Shown: positions 43,305 to 52,818 of the stretch, piece by piece
Layout: each line of letters begins with the position of its first letter
How positions within the stretch are numbered: position 1 is the first letter of the stretch
Source of the DNA: Vibrio fortis
GTDB taxonomy: Bacteria > Pseudomonadota > Gammaproteobacteria > Enterobacterales > Vibrionaceae
Reading direction: 5' to 3'
DNA: 64,000 bases
NCBI RefSeq assembly: GCF_000695685.1
Contig: NZ_JFFR01000025.1
Span: 393,172 to 457,171, forward strand
Translations under genes and position numbers: made by a program
Notes under the pieces: generated by a model
Told to the model about the DNA's origin: nothing
Seen by the model: only the letters and a program-made list of their open reading frames with translations
Database searches by the model: none

Positions 43305-44483
43305 TTAGCTCGCATCGCTTAAATATTCGATTTGAGCGAGCCATTGTTGTGCTGAGCGATCAAGCTTGCCGCCAACCAGAGTTGTCAATATAGGTTTTGC
43401 TTGGTCGTACTGACTTAACTCGAAATGCGCGATCGCTTTTAATAACTTCCATCTTGGGTTATCGGGCTGCTGTTTGATTTGTTGATCTAGAAGCGCGATG
43501 ACTTTATCCCACTCTTGTTCGTTGTAGCTGAGTTGAATTTTGGTCGCGAGTTGAGTGTCGCTCGGTAACAAATTCAGCAGCTGCAGAGCTTGTTCACGCT
43601 GACGAGATTTGAGTAGAGCATGTAGCTTCAGTTTGTTGAATTTATCTTGGTACTGAGTTGATGGGCGATGTTCATCCAAAGTTTGATAGGCACTTGCAGC
43701 TGCTCCTTGAGTTAATTGTAGCTGTGCCAAGAGTAGCCTTTGTGGTTCCGTCAGTTGGTTTAGTTCTCGCACCACTGAAAGCGCAGCAATAGCGCGAGCT
43801 GGCTGCTTAAAATAAAGGCTAGATTGAGCCAAGCGCGCCCAAAGCTTCACTTCATTCGGATAAAGGTGAGTAACTTTGAGCAGTGTCTCTCGCTCTTTTT
43901 CATGCGCGTTCAAACGTTGGTAGCTTGCTAATAGGAGCTGGTAGCGCTGCTTTGTTGGATTGAGTTCAATCGCTGTTTTTATCGCCTCTACACTCGCTAA
44001 CCATTTCTCGATTTGATAAGCACTGTGCGCAGCCAGGGTATAAACCTCAGCTTTCAATGTGTTAGGTAGCTTTGATTGCTCAGTACTTGATAATGATGCT
44101 CGGTTTAAATTCCATTCATTAAAACGCGATAGGGCGTCTAAATGGCGGCCATTCTGATAGTTTAACTGTACTGCAAGGCGCAATAACTGCTCTTGGTTAG
44201 CGCTGTTTTCGGTTAATTCCAACAGTTCATTGGTTCTGTTTAGTGCGCATTTGAGTTTTTCAAGCTTCAAGCAAGCTTGTAAATAAAGGCTTTTGGTAAG
44301 CTCTAACGTCTCTTTATTGTCACCTAGATGATTGTGATGAAAACGTTCAAACACTTGTATATCAATATCATCACGTTCTAGAAATTGGCTGAGCTTTTGG
44401 TAGCGCTCAAAGGTTTGAATGTCGACCTGAGCGCAAGTACCAGCGCTCACTAGCATAGCCATAAGTAGCGAAACTATTCTCAT
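43305..44483 (-). CDS. TPR-repeat protein of the TonB operon
   Basis: 392 residues. The signal peptide MRIVSLLMAMLVSAGTCA is followed by TPR-type helix pairs along the whole length (for example AAHSAYQIEKWLASVEAIKTAIELNP and WKLLKAIAHFELSQYDQAKPIL). It is the last gene of the operon, 3 bases after tonB, the same place as the TPR gene of vibrio TonB2 loci. In those loci it is thought to sit in the periplasm or outer membrane and assist TonB function. Its start lies directly after GGAAGATTAAAGG. Confidence 0.82.
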   Translation of the reverse strand: MRIVSLLMAMLVSAGTCAQVDIQTFERYQKLSQFLERDDIDIQVFERFHHNHLGDNKETLELTKSLYLQACLKLEKLKCALNRTNELLELTENSANQEQLLRLAVQLNYQNGRHLDALSRFNEWNLNRASLSSTEQSKLPNTLKAEVYTLAAHSAYQIEKWLASVEAIKTAIELNPTKQRYQLLLASYQRLNAHEKERETLLKVTHLYPNEVKLWARLAQSSLYFKQPARAIAALSVVRELNQLTEPQRLLLAQLQLTQGAAASAYQTLDEHRPSTQYQDKFNKLKLHALLKSRQREQALQLLNLLPSDTQLATKIQLSYNEQEWDKVIALLDQQIKQQPDNPRWKLLKAIAHFELSQYDQAKPILTTLVGGKLDRSAQQWLAQIEYLSDAS

Positions 44484-44486
44484 CCT

Positions 44487-45146
44487 TTAATCTTCCAAGT
44501 TGTAACTTATAGTGACTTGTTGCCATTGCTCACCTGATTGTGGTGGTACAAACTTCCAGCGCATGACGGAACGTAGTGATGAACGCAAGAACACCCCAGG
44601 AGGCGACTCTTCTACAACTTTATGTTGCACAGCTTCACCTTGCTGGTTTATCAACAATGAAAAAGTGATATGTCCTTCAATGCCATTACGTTTCGCTTTA
44701 GCCGGGTATTTTGGCGGAATTTGGTAAGTTGGTTTTGCCATTATCACTTGAGAACGGAAATTGCTCCCTTGTTGTAAACCTTCGCCCGAAAATGAAAAAT
44801 CAAAGTTGAGATGAACGTCTAACTCATCACTCGGCTTAAACGTCACCTCTGGGAGAGCTACTAGGCTTTCCATATCGGGTATCTCAAAGTTAACTAGGGC
44901 CGGGCGACTTGGCGCAGAGTTAGGTGCGCTGGTTGCAACAATAGGCTTCATTGTTTCCGGCTCTTGTGGCTTTTTCTGAGAGGTGATGGTTTGGACATAT
45001 GTCGGGTAGGCGGAGCTATCTCGCGTCAACGTTGGCGTTGAAACAAGCAAGTGCAGTACCAAAACCAGGATTAGATTGACGCCCACAGCCAACCCAAGGG
45101 TACCGAACTGCTTGGGTTTACTGGTCTTGGGTAGCGATAGCAACAT
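44487..45146 (-). CDS. tonB: TonB energy-transducing protein (TonB2 type)
   Basis: 219 residues. A short cytoplasmic start, one membrane anchor (LAVGVNLILVLVLHLLVS), a periplasmic linker with few prolines, and a C-terminal TonB domain with YPAKAKRNGIEGHITFSLLI and FLRSSLRSVMRWKFVPP. The linker lacks the long Pro-Glu/Pro-Lys tract of enteric TonB, as is normal for TonB2. It would pass proton-motive energy to receptors such as the divergent one at 48698. It overlaps exbD by 29 bases; AGGG lies 7 bases before ATG 45146. Confidence 0.9.
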   Translation of the reverse strand: MLLSLPKTSKPKQFGTLGLAVGVNLILVLVLHLLVSTPTLTRDSSAYPTYVQTITSQKKPQEPETMKPIVATSAPNSAPSRPALVNFEIPDMESLVALPEVTFKPSDELDVHLNFDFSFSGEGLQQGSNFRSQVIMAKPTYQIPPKYPAKAKRNGIEGHITFSLLINQQGEAVQHKVVEESPPGVFLRSSLRSVMRWKFVPPQSGEQWQQVTISYNLED

Positions 45147-45525
45147 TGGTAAGCCCTGATAAACGCAGTGTGTCGATAACAGAAATAAGAGTGCCAGTGT
45201 CTAAAGAGCGATCGGCATTAACAATAGCGTTAGTGGTCTGTTTTTCAGTTGTATGAGTCTTAACTTGGAATTGAAGTTGGCTGAGGTTTACAGTCTGCCC
45301 GTTAAACCAGATGTTTTTGTCACGATCGACGCTCACAGTCAGAGTTTCCGATTGTGGTGTGAGAGTCGAGCTTGATGCACTAGGCCTATCAACGTTTAAG
45401 GTCGACTCTTTTTGAAAGTTGGCCGACAAGATGAAAAAGATCAATAGGATAAATACCACATCAATCAATGGAGTCAGGTCTACTTGTGGTGAATCTTCTC
45501 TGTCAGTGAACGTTTTAATTTTCAT
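45118..45525 (-). CDS. exbD: ExbD/TolR-family protein
   Basis: 135 residues. A short N-terminus (QVDLTPLIDVVFILLIFFIL) holds the proton-path aspartate D22 in the single membrane helix. The periplasmic domain follows. It forms the motor with ExbB and TonB. Its start overlaps the end of exbB by 11 bases. Confidence 0.92.
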   Translation of the reverse strand: MKIKTFTDREDSPQVDLTPLIDVVFILLIFFILSANFQKESTLNVDRPSASSSTLTPQSETLTVSVDRDKNIWFNGQTVNLSQLQFQVKTHTTEKQTTNAIVNADRSLDTGTLISVIDTLRLSGLTNVAIATQDQ

Positions 45526-46027
45526 CGGTTTTCCATTGTTTGATGCAGAACTCTACTAGCTTTTGTTGTTGTCGCTTTAGGTTATAGGCTAAGTACATAC
45601 CAGATATGGCTGCGAGCAGGCCGGCCAGAGTAGTCAACATGGCTTGGCTGATACCATTAGAAACAGCGTTCAACACATTGTCATTATTCAACTGTTCAAA
45701 ACACTCCATCATTCCATCGACTGTACCCAGCAAACCGAGCATCGGAAGAATGCGAACACAGAGCTTGATTTCGTTTAATCCTAGATTAAGATGCTGATTA
45801 ATTTGGCTAATCCAACCTTGTTGAACATGCTTTAGCTCACTGCTGGTAATACTTGAGTATCGAGCACTCACGTGGTGAATTTGCGAAGCGAGATCTAACT
45901 GCTTCAGGCTGTGAAAACGAAAATAGCATTGGATGATTAACCCCCACATGACCAAAGACACCAAGCCAATGGCCCACATAATGGGGTGGTCCATGGGGAA
46001 GCGTGCGCTTAATAATTGCTCTAGCAT
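45515..46027 (-). CDS. exbB: ExbB/MotA/TolQ-family protein (short ExbB2 type)
   Basis: 170 residues with three membrane helices. The first is IMWAIGLVSLVMWGLIIQC. The other two are in LPMLGLLGTVDGMMECFEQL and ISQAMLTTLAGLLAAISGMYLAY, where the conserved MLGLLGTVxGM and LxTTxAGLxxAIP-like motifs stand. It begins at the last base of the ttpC stop codon. It works with ExbD as the proton channel. Confidence 0.92.
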   Translation of the reverse strand: MLEQLLSARFPMDHPIMWAIGLVSLVMWGLIIQCYFRFHSLKQLDLASQIHHVSARYSSITSSELKHVQQGWISQINQHLNLGLNEIKLCVRILPMLGLLGTVDGMMECFEQLNNDNVLNAVSNGISQAMLTTLAGLLAAISGMYLAYNLKRQQQKLVEFCIKQWKTDEN

Positions 46028-47433
46028 TACGCTTGTTTACCGTGTCGGATGTCCACGACTAAGCTGGTGACCTGATGCTCCAAAATCTCCGATAACTGCT
46101 GTGCTTGTGTCTTAACCAGACAGTGCAATATCAATAGAGGAATTGCGACTAGTAGCCCTAACTTTGTGGTCAGTAACGCTTCTGCAATGCCACCTGAAAG
46201 CAGTTCACCATCAGTAATACCTTGCGCAGTGATGACACTAAATGTTTCGATCATTCCACCAACGGTGCCTAAAAGCCCCATTAATGGCGCTATTGCGGCT
46301 AACACTGCTAATGTACCTATACCTTTGTTTAGCCATGGCATCTCTAGGCTAATGTTGGCGTCTACAACATCTTCCATCTGTTGGTCTGTTGTACATCCCT
46401 TAACTTGAAGGAGCACACGACCTAACATGTTTTTTTCGGATAATTTACTGAGCTCTATGGCTTGCTGCTTCACTGCTTTTTTCTCTCTGGTTACGCTGAA
46501 TAAGCGTGCTAAACCGATAGAAAAACCGATGACAGCAAGAACACCGATGAGCAGCCCAATAATGCCGGCAGGTAAGTAAGCCTCATACCATTTAGGTTGC
46601 TTGGCGTTGGCCAAGAAGCCAAAACCAAAGGCAGGATCGATCAGCCATTGCTCGTTGCTATGAACTAATTGAGGTTGTGGAGTGAGCTGAATCCACTGTT
46701 GGCGTGCACCATCAAAACTAAGCCAACCATAGCCTTCAGCAAACTGGCTAAATGCACCAACTTGTTGAATTGAAGCTTGTTTGATTTCTCCATTGGGCAG
46801 CAATATCTCACCCACATGATCGCTTGGTGCACTCGATGTAGAGATTTGTTGCACCATTGCCAACCAAAGCTGGTGGATGGTTGCGATACTGAAGTCATTT
46901 TCATCGACAGGTTGCGGTTCTTTCACGTTTGTCCAAGTCGCCAAAGGGCGATTGTTTGAGAGGAAATTTTTCTGTTGAGCAGAAGTGAGATCAATGACCT
47001 CAACAATGTCAGCTTTAGCGGCTTTGACCTGTTTCTGTTTGTCCTGCAGCTTTTGCTGTAGCTGAAGAACCTGCTCCTCTAACTGAGCATTGCGAGTGTT
47101 GAGTGCTTGTAGCTTGGTCTGGTGCGCGGTGACTTGCGCATTTGCTTCAATGAGCTGTTCTTGTTTGCGACCTTTAAGCTCTTGGTAGCGCTGAATATCA
47201 GCTTGGCTCGCTTTCTCAACATGTTCAAAGATGGATTGCAATGAATCGCTAGTTGTTGAACGCTCTGACTTTTCACTCGCCGAAACAGGTGAACGAACTG
47301 GTTCTTCTGTCGCGTGAGATTGGTTAGCGCCCAACATTGTGGCTAGGCTGACTATCAATATCGCGCTGTAACGGGATTTCCAATGGCTCTTTTTCATCAT
47401 GGAAGTGCTGTTATTAGCTGTTAGTTTCTTCAT
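46027..47433 (-). CDS. ttpC: TtpC, long MotA/TolQ/ExbB-family protein of TonB2 systems
   Basis: 468 residues. A signal-like start (AILIVSLATMLGANQSHA) and a periplasmic coiled-coil region at about residues 55-130 come first, then membrane helices and a TolQ-like C-terminus with LAAIAPLMGLLGTVGGMIETF and GGIAEALLTTKLGLLVAIPLL. This long form is the fourth component of vibrio TonB2/TonB3 systems, where TtpC is required for function. It starts 2 bases after the DUF3450 gene and overlaps exbB by one base. Confidence 0.9.
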   Translation of the reverse strand: MKKLTANNSTSMMKKSHWKSRYSAILIVSLATMLGANQSHATEEPVRSPVSASEKSERSTTSDSLQSIFEHVEKASQADIQRYQELKGRKQEQLIEANAQVTAHQTKLQALNTRNAQLEEQVLQLQQKLQDKQKQVKAAKADIVEVIDLTSAQQKNFLSNNRPLATWTNVKEPQPVDENDFSIATIHQLWLAMVQQISTSSAPSDHVGEILLPNGEIKQASIQQVGAFSQFAEGYGWLSFDGARQQWIQLTPQPQLVHSNEQWLIDPAFGFGFLANAKQPKWYEAYLPAGIIGLLIGVLAVIGFSIGLARLFSVTREKKAVKQQAIELSKLSEKNMLGRVLLQVKGCTTDQQMEDVVDANISLEMPWLNKGIGTLAVLAAIAPLMGLLGTVGGMIETFSVITAQGITDGELLSGGIAEALLTTKLGLLVAIPLLILHCLVKTQAQQLSEILEHQVTSLVVDIRHGKQA

Positions 47434-47435
47434 GA

Positions 47436-48179
47436 TTATTGCGCCTTTGGAAGAGTGAGGAGTGGGTATGCATTGCCACTATTCAGTGCTGTAATAGCTT
47501 GGTTGACCTGCTTGGTTTGTTCGCTTGAGAGCGTTGCCCATACCTGTTGTTTCGGACGCCACACACCAGCCAGTGATGAATCAAGTGATAGATAGTAGTA
47601 ACCCAAACGTCCAACCCTTAAATATTGAACTTCTTGATCAGCTGTTAGTCGGCCAAACCATGTTTTTACTTCGGTGCCGAATTGGATTTCTGTTTGATAG
47701 GCAATCAAGATCCGTTCGAGTTTTTCAGCATCGCTCAGTTGAGGATCGATCAAGTTGTCGTTTAATTGGTTGATTCGTTTTAGTCGCGTTTGTCGATCGA
47801 AAGGGAGATCGGCCAACACAAGTTCTGTCAGTGTTTCGGTCATTTGCTCTAGTAGTGGGTATAAGCTGACCTTAGTTTTGCGGATGTTATCCATCTCAAC
47901 GTCTAACCCATCAATAACGTTCTGTAGTTGAATCAGTTGATTAGTGAGCTGCCCTTGATAGCGGCTTTGTAACCTTATTTCATGATCTAGGGATCTTGCC
48001 GTTTCACGTTGTAACTGAGCTCGGTCGTCGATCGACTCAATACTATCTTGGATTGCAGATGTTGATTCTATATGCCCGACTTGTTCTTGTATTTTTTGAT
48101 TAGTGATTGATTCTGCAAATGCATTATTTTGCAGACAGAATGAGCATATTGCTAAGAGTGTAAAACGGAGTTGAATCAT
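47436..48179 (-). CDS. DUF3450-family periplasmic coiled-coil protein
   Basis: 247 residues. A signal peptide (LLAICSFCLQNNAFA) is followed by long coiled coils (residues about 25-110) and a folded C-terminal part with YQTEIQFGTEVKTWFGRL and VGRLGYYYLSLD, the mark of DUF3450. It is the first gene of the TonB operon, as in V. cholerae. It probably partners the periplasmic coiled coil of TtpC. Fur-like sites lie 55-75 bases upstream of its start. Confidence 0.85.
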   Translation of the reverse strand: MIQLRFTLLAICSFCLQNNAFAESITNQKIQEQVGHIESTSAIQDSIESIDDRAQLQRETARSLDHEIRLQSRYQGQLTNQLIQLQNVIDGLDVEMDNIRKTKVSLYPLLEQMTETLTELVLADLPFDRQTRLKRINQLNDNLIDPQLSDAEKLERILIAYQTEIQFGTEVKTWFGRLTADQEVQYLRVGRLGYYYLSLDSSLAGVWRPKQQVWATLSSEQTKQVNQAITALNSGNAYPLLTLPKAQ

Positions 48180-48234
48180 CAGTATGAGCGCTTGTGTTGG
48201 TTGGAAATATTCGGTGAAGCAATCACAAAAGATC

Positions 48235-48253
48235 GGGAATGATAATTGTTTTT
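48235..48253. promoter_or_regulatory. Fur-box-like site before the tonB operon
   Basis: Matches 13 of 19 bases of GATAATGATAATCATTATC, with GGGAATGATAAT intact on the left. It lies 56 bases upstream of the DUF3450 start. Confidence 0.5.
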
Positions 48254-48489
48254 ATTTATATGTGAAGCATTATTTTTCGTGTTACATTGTTATTTTTAGT
48301 TTAAATAATTGATTTTAATCGATTTAAATTTATTTCAAGATGCTAGTTATTCCTTGTCTGTCTTGTTTCTGTATGAATTGTCATTGATTTGTATTTTATC
48401 GATTGCCTTAACAAAACTGCATTTCTTATAATAATTATTTTGTTAACAGTTTGTGTGAGTAAATGTGGTGAGCGACATTTTATTCCAAA

Positions 48490-48504
48490 TGATATTTATT
48501 TTCA
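48490..48504. promoter_or_regulatory. Fur-box-like site in the divergent spacer
   Basis: TGATATTTATTTTCA matches 12 of 14 positions of TGATAAT-N-ATTATCA. Confidence 0.5.
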
Positions 48505-48666
48505 TTAACCCTTGTGGCTAAAGGATTCTATAAGATCTGGGTATAATTTATAACAGCAATGAATGTTGCATTTTCATTAACTAAACGGAGGTATTGGTAG
48601 ATTATCCTGCAGTTATTGGTGGTGGGTGAGGGATTTACTTGGTGAATGCCTTATTGTTAGCATTAA

Positions 48667-48681
48667 TGATAATTATTATCA
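48667..48681. promoter_or_regulatory. perfect Fur palindrome before the receptor
   Basis: TGATAATTATTATCA is an exact 7-1-7 Fur palindrome. It ends 16 bases before the receptor ATG at 48698, so bound Fur would cover the start region. Confidence 0.8.
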
Positions 48682-48697
48682 CCTAGACCTTTTTAAC

Positions 48698-51037
48698 ATG
48701 CACCCTTTTAATAAAACTCTTCTTGCAGCGACCATTGCGTCGCTCTGTTCTGTGTCTAGCGTTTACGCTGAAACAGAAAAACCATCTGAGGCTGAAGCTG
48801 AACTTAGCGTTAATGTTACTGACACGAGAGACGATGAGCTTTCAACAAAGCAAACTCTAGATGCGGATGACATCAAAGATACCCCTTCTTCAAACGGCAA
48901 CTTGACCGATTATCTAAAAGACAACCCAAATGTACGATTTGCTGGTGGTGATTTAGATGGTTTCCAGGGCGGTGAAATCAAGCCTGTTTCGGTCTCTATT
49001 CATGGCGCAGATCCGTCGCAAACTGCTTATCTTATCGATGGCATAAACGTCAATAATGACCTTGACCCAAGTGGCTTATTCGATGGAACCGCCGGTACTC
49101 TACCAGGCTTAAGCTCTGAGCAAGCATATTACTTTGATGCTAATTTATTAGGCGGTGTAGAAGCTTACACATCCAATGTACCAGCACATCTTGGTGGCTT
49201 TACCGGTGGTGCAATTAATGCGACCACCAAAAAATACAGTGGCGAAGACCGTGTAAGATTACGCTACCGAACTACCCAGTCAGATTGGGCTGAAATGCAG
49301 GTTGATAGCAACATTAAATCTGACGTCGAAAATGCGACACCAAATGGTTATGGTGCAGATTTCCAACCTGATTATGAGAAAAATTTCTTCAGTGTGATGG
49401 CTGAACAGTCTCTGACAGATGATATCGGTATGGTTGTAGGCTTTAGCCGCCGTGAATCAGACATTAGTCAGAAGCGTTTAATCAACAAAGCTGGTGACAC
49501 TGATTTCAGGGACCACACGCGCCAATCGGATAATTTCCTTGCAAACTTTAATTGGACTCCGAATGTTGACCGTAACCTAGAGGTAGGATTTCGTTTATCT
49601 GACTATCAAGAGGGTAAATACTACGCGACTAACTTGGATGGAAACGTAACAGATACACATTTGGCATATGGTTCGACGATTAAATGGACTCAACGTATTG
49701 GTTCTGGGGCGTTATCTGCGACGGCTAACTACGATAAATTTCAAGATGAGCGTGAGTCCAATTCGACTTACGCTGTTGTAACCAGTGATTATGACAACGA
49801 CATGGAGTATGAGGAAGGCGGTTACGGTGATAGCCAACTGACTCAACAAAATATAGAGCTTAAACTTGACTATAACTTTGACCGCATGGAGTTTGCAGGT
49901 ACGTCTCATGTGGCGTCTTTGGGTTTGAGCACCAAGAAAACAGACTTCGATTTCAATCGCGATGACAATGTTAGTCAGAGAGTTGTAACCTACTTGTTCG
50001 GTTCTGTGTTTGATGACAAAACAACAACCGTAAGCAAAGGTACTGTTGCTACCAACTATCAAGATTATGCGTTTTACGCTCAAGACATCATAAAATGGAA
50101 TGACTTTACATTCCGACCAGGTGTTCGTGTAGACCGAGATGATTATTTGGAAAATACCAATGTTGCGTATCGATTCAGCAGCGCTTGGAGTGCTACAGAT
50201 AAGACGACTGTGAATCTAGGTGCTAACCGTTATTACGGTCGTTCATTTGCAATGATGAAGCTTGCTGGCGAAATCTTAAAGCTAAATGGCGATGAAACAC
50301 GTGACTATGAGTCAGTGAAAAACCTAGATACTCAATATTCAGATGAAATCAGCTTCAGTATTGATCAGGTGGCTGGTAACTTCCTAATGTCAGCAGGTTA
50401 CGTACATCGTAGCTATGAAGACAACATAGACCACAAAGAAAACAATGTTGGCGGTAAAACGATCTATACCTATTTCAATGATTCTGGCTATTCAACGGAC
50501 ACATACACACTTCAGGCGACTAATATCCTTCCTTGGGTACTAGGCCCAACGCAATGGTCTGCAAAAATGGCAGTCGATTATCTAGTGACTGAGAAAGCTG
50601 ACATTACTGACTCGAATCAGGCAGTGATCTTCGATGGCAAGTTAATGACTAAGGCGCAAATGGCGCAAGAAGTAAACAGCAATGAAGAAGAATGGATTGC
50701 TCGCCTTGGTCTAGATATGAGGATCCCTAGTTATGATCTGACGTGGGCAAACAAAGTCTACATCAAGGCGCCGGTTAATAAATACGAGTACATGTCTACA
50801 ACTGACGCAAATATTGAGGTTTACCGTCACTATGAATACGGCACACATACTCAATGGGATACACGCTTACGTTACCAACCAAGCCTGTTTGGTACACACA
50901 CTGCATACGTGCAAGTAGATGTACTCAATGTACTTGATCAAGTTCGTAAAGATGAAATCAAAGCCAACCGACAAGGTGACTACGGTATGTACTCACCAGG
51001 CCGCGAATTCTGGCTTGAGCTAGGTTACGAATTCTAA
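48698..51037 (+). CDS. TonB-dependent receptor of a protease-associated import system (FusA/YddB-like)
   Basis: 779 residues. MHPFNKTLLAATIASLCSVSSVYA is a signal peptide. The plug follows (VSVSIHGADPSQTAYLIDG, LGGVEAYTSNVPAHLGGFTGG), then a beta barrel ending LELGYEF. It is not of the classical siderophore type in its plug text. Its neighbours are an ABC protein and an M16 protease, as for FusA and YddB (PqqU), which import ferredoxin-like proteins. ATG 48698 is the only start that leaves the Fur palindrome outside the gene; its ribosome binding site is weak. It would be energised by the divergent TonB system. Confidence 0.82.
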   Translation: MHPFNKTLLAATIASLCSVSSVYAETEKPSEAEAELSVNVTDTRDDELSTKQTLDADDIKDTPSSNGNLTDYLKDNPNVRFAGGDLDGFQGGEIKPVSVSIHGADPSQTAYLIDGINVNNDLDPSGLFDGTAGTLPGLSSEQAYYFDANLLGGVEAYTSNVPAHLGGFTGGAINATTKKYSGEDRVRLRYRTTQSDWAEMQVDSNIKSDVENATPNGYGADFQPDYEKNFFSVMAEQSLTDDIGMVVGFSRRESDISQKRLINKAGDTDFRDHTRQSDNFLANFNWTPNVDRNLEVGFRLSDYQEGKYYATNLDGNVTDTHLAYGSTIKWTQRIGSGALSATANYDKFQDERESNSTYAVVTSDYDNDMEYEEGGYGDSQLTQQNIELKLDYNFDRMEFAGTSHVASLGLSTKKTDFDFNRDDNVSQRVVTYLFGSVFDDKTTTVSKGTVATNYQDYAFYAQDIIKWNDFTFRPGVRVDRDDYLENTNVAYRFSSAWSATDKTTVNLGANRYYGRSFAMMKLAGEILKLNGDETRDYESVKNLDTQYSDEISFSIDQVAGNFLMSAGYVHRSYEDNIDHKENNVGGKTIYTYFNDSGYSTDTYTLQATNILPWVLGPTQWSAKMAVDYLVTEKADITDSNQAVIFDGKLMTKAQMAQEVNSNEEEWIARLGLDMRIPSYDLTWANKVYIKAPVNKYEYMSTTDANIEVYRHYEYGTHTQWDTRLRYQPSLFGTHTAYVQVDVLNVLDQVRKDEIKANRQGDYGMYSPGREFWLELGYEF

Positions 51038-51114
51038 CAATCACATTTCTTTTATTTTGGTAAAGGGTAACCAGTGGCTTTGGCTGCTGGTTGCCTTGTC
51101 GTTTTTGGTGAACT

Positions 51115-52818
51115 ATGTCTAACCCATCTCCTTTGTCTCTCAAAGACAAATCATTCCTTTCGCAAGTATGGTCGCTAGCACACCCATACTGGCGTAGCGA
51201 CGAGAAGCGCATTGCTTGGCTCTTGTTAGGACTTGTAGTCGGATTGAACTACCTGATCGTTGAAGTCGCGGTGCTTTACAGCAACTGGAACCGTGACTTT
51301 TTCAATTTAATGCAGAATGAAGAGTGGAATAACTTCTGGAATATGCTTGGCCAGTTCGTGTTGATCATGATGGTTTATACCGTGGTTGATCTGGCTGAAG
51401 AATACCTGAGAAGAACGCTGAGAATCCGCTGGCGTCGTTGGCTTACCCATACTTTTCTACAGAAGTGGTTAGGTGGTAAACGTCTATATCGTCACCAATT
51501 GAGTTATCCAGATAGCGATAACCCAGACCAACGTATCTCGCAAGATGTTAAAGATTTCTGTGATAAAACACTGTCGATGGGCTTAGGTCTGCTACGTACT
51601 ATCACAAGCCTGTTCTCATTTGTTGTGATTCTATGGAACCTGTCTGGCAGCCTTACTTTTGAGTTCGCGGGCAGTGAGTGGGTCATTCCGGGTTACATGG
51701 TATGGGTTGCCATCGTCTACTCAATTATCGGTACATGGTTAACGCACAAAATTGCAAAGCGTTTAGTGCCATTGAACTTCGAACAAGAGAAAAGTGAAGC
51801 AGATTTTCGTTTCCACTTGATGCGAGTTCGTGAACATGCGGAATCTATTGCGCTACAACGTGGTGAATCAGCAGAGAACCATCGAACACAAAACCTATTC
51901 GGCAAGGTATGGGACAACTGGCAGCAACTCACTGGCATGAAGCTAAAATACGGTGCATTTACCAGTGGCTACAATGAAGTTGCTCGTATCTTCCCATACT
52001 TGGTGGCGTCTCCACGGCTAATGAGTGGTGCGTTGCAGCTTGGTGACATGATGCAAACTGCGACCGGTTTCTACCGTGTTCAAGAGGCCTTCAGTTGGTT
52101 CGTTGATTCCTATGAGTCACTTGCTGATTGGCGTGCGGTGACTGACCGTTTGATCACCTTCCACACACAACTAGAGGCATTGCCTGCCGCGAATGCTATG
52201 CCACGCTCGAGTCAACCAGAATGGCGTGACCTCAATCTGTATTCACCACAACAGCAACCACTGCTATCTGAACAGAGTGGGGCGATTTCACAGAGTATCA
52301 CCATCAAAGGCGTCTCGGGTGGCGGTAAGAGTACGTTCATTCGTTCGTTGGCGGGTTTGTGGCCATACCAAAATGGCGAAGTGAGCATGCCAGATGATAG
52401 CGAGTGTATGTTTATTCCTCAGAAGCCGTATCTGCCTAATGCAAGCTTACGCGACATTCTATTGTATCCAAACGGCGAATCGACATCTGATTTAGAACTG
52501 GTGGATGCCTTAACTCTCGCTGGTATTCGTAAATTCAGTGAGCAGCTCGATCTAAATAGTAACTGGCAACAGAGTGTGTCAGGTGGTGAGTTGCAAAAAA
52601 TCATGTTGGCTCGCAGCTTGGTTCAAAAACCACAATGGCTGTTCTTAGATGAAGCAATGTCTGCTCTTGATCCTGAGAGCTATCGTTCGATCAGAGAGAT
52701 CATGGCGCAGCAACTTCCAGATACACATGTTGTTGAGGTTTCTCATCGGGAGACACATGAAGAAGAACAAAACCAGATCACCTTATGTACTCAAACACAG
52801 TCATTTAAATATTCATGA
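51115..52818 (+). CDS. ABC transporter permease/ATPase of YddA/SbmA type (FusD-like)
   Basis: 567 residues. An N-terminal SbmA/BacA-like membrane domain (about 1-340) has FFNLMQNEEWNNFWNMLGQF and LRIRWRRWLTHTFLQKWL, and NPDQRISQDVKDF, a family signature. A C-terminal ATPase domain has Walker A GVSGGGKSTF (about residue 398), the signature SGGELQK and Walker B WLFLDEAMSALD. This is the layout of YddA, the partner of PqqL and YddB in E. coli. It is thought to carry peptides or fragments across the inner membrane. Its last bases overlap the protease start (ATGA). Confidence 0.85.
   Translation: MSNPSPLSLKDKSFLSQVWSLAHPYWRSDEKRIAWLLLGLVVGLNYLIVEVAVLYSNWNRDFFNLMQNEEWNNFWNMLGQFVLIMMVYTVVDLAEEYLRRTLRIRWRRWLTHTFLQKWLGGKRLYRHQLSYPDSDNPDQRISQDVKDFCDKTLSMGLGLLRTITSLFSFVVILWNLSGSLTFEFAGSEWVIPGYMVWVAIVYSIIGTWLTHKIAKRLVPLNFEQEKSEADFRFHLMRVREHAESIALQRGESAENHRTQNLFGKVWDNWQQLTGMKLKYGAFTSGYNEVARIFPYLVASPRLMSGALQLGDMMQTATGFYRVQEAFSWFVDSYESLADWRAVTDRLITFHTQLEALPAANAMPRSSQPEWRDLNLYSPQQQPLLSEQSGAISQSITIKGVSGGGKSTFIRSLAGLWPYQNGEVSMPDDSECMFIPQKPYLPNASLRDILLYPNGESTSDLELVDALTLAGIRKFSEQLDLNSNWQQSVSGGELQKIMLARSLVQKPQWLFLDEAMSALDPESYRSIREIMAQQLPDTHVVEVSHRETHEEEQNQITLCTQTQSFKYS

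Larger units (their letters stand above)
48180..48697. other. divergent Fur-site-rich spacer between tonB operon and receptor
   Basis: About 520 AT-rich bases. Three Fur-like sites were seen (48235-48253, 48490-48504 and 48667-48681). A GGAGG at 48587-48591 is followed by a short open frame of about 11 codons (TTG 48594), probably chance. The receptor frame stays open upstream to 48626, but that part contains the third Fur site and is not coding. Confidence 0.6.

Noticed and set aside
48587..48630. Leader peptide after GGAGG at 48587
   Set aside because: Only about 11 codons with 2 bases between the site and TTG; no attenuator-like structure follows.
48626..48697. Receptor start at 48626
   Set aside because: It would put a perfect Fur palindrome inside the gene and place 24 polar residues before a clear signal peptide.
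49712..50083. Reverse-strand frame of 123 codons inside the TonB receptor
   Set aside because: It has the composition of an antisense shadow and lies within a clear receptor gene.
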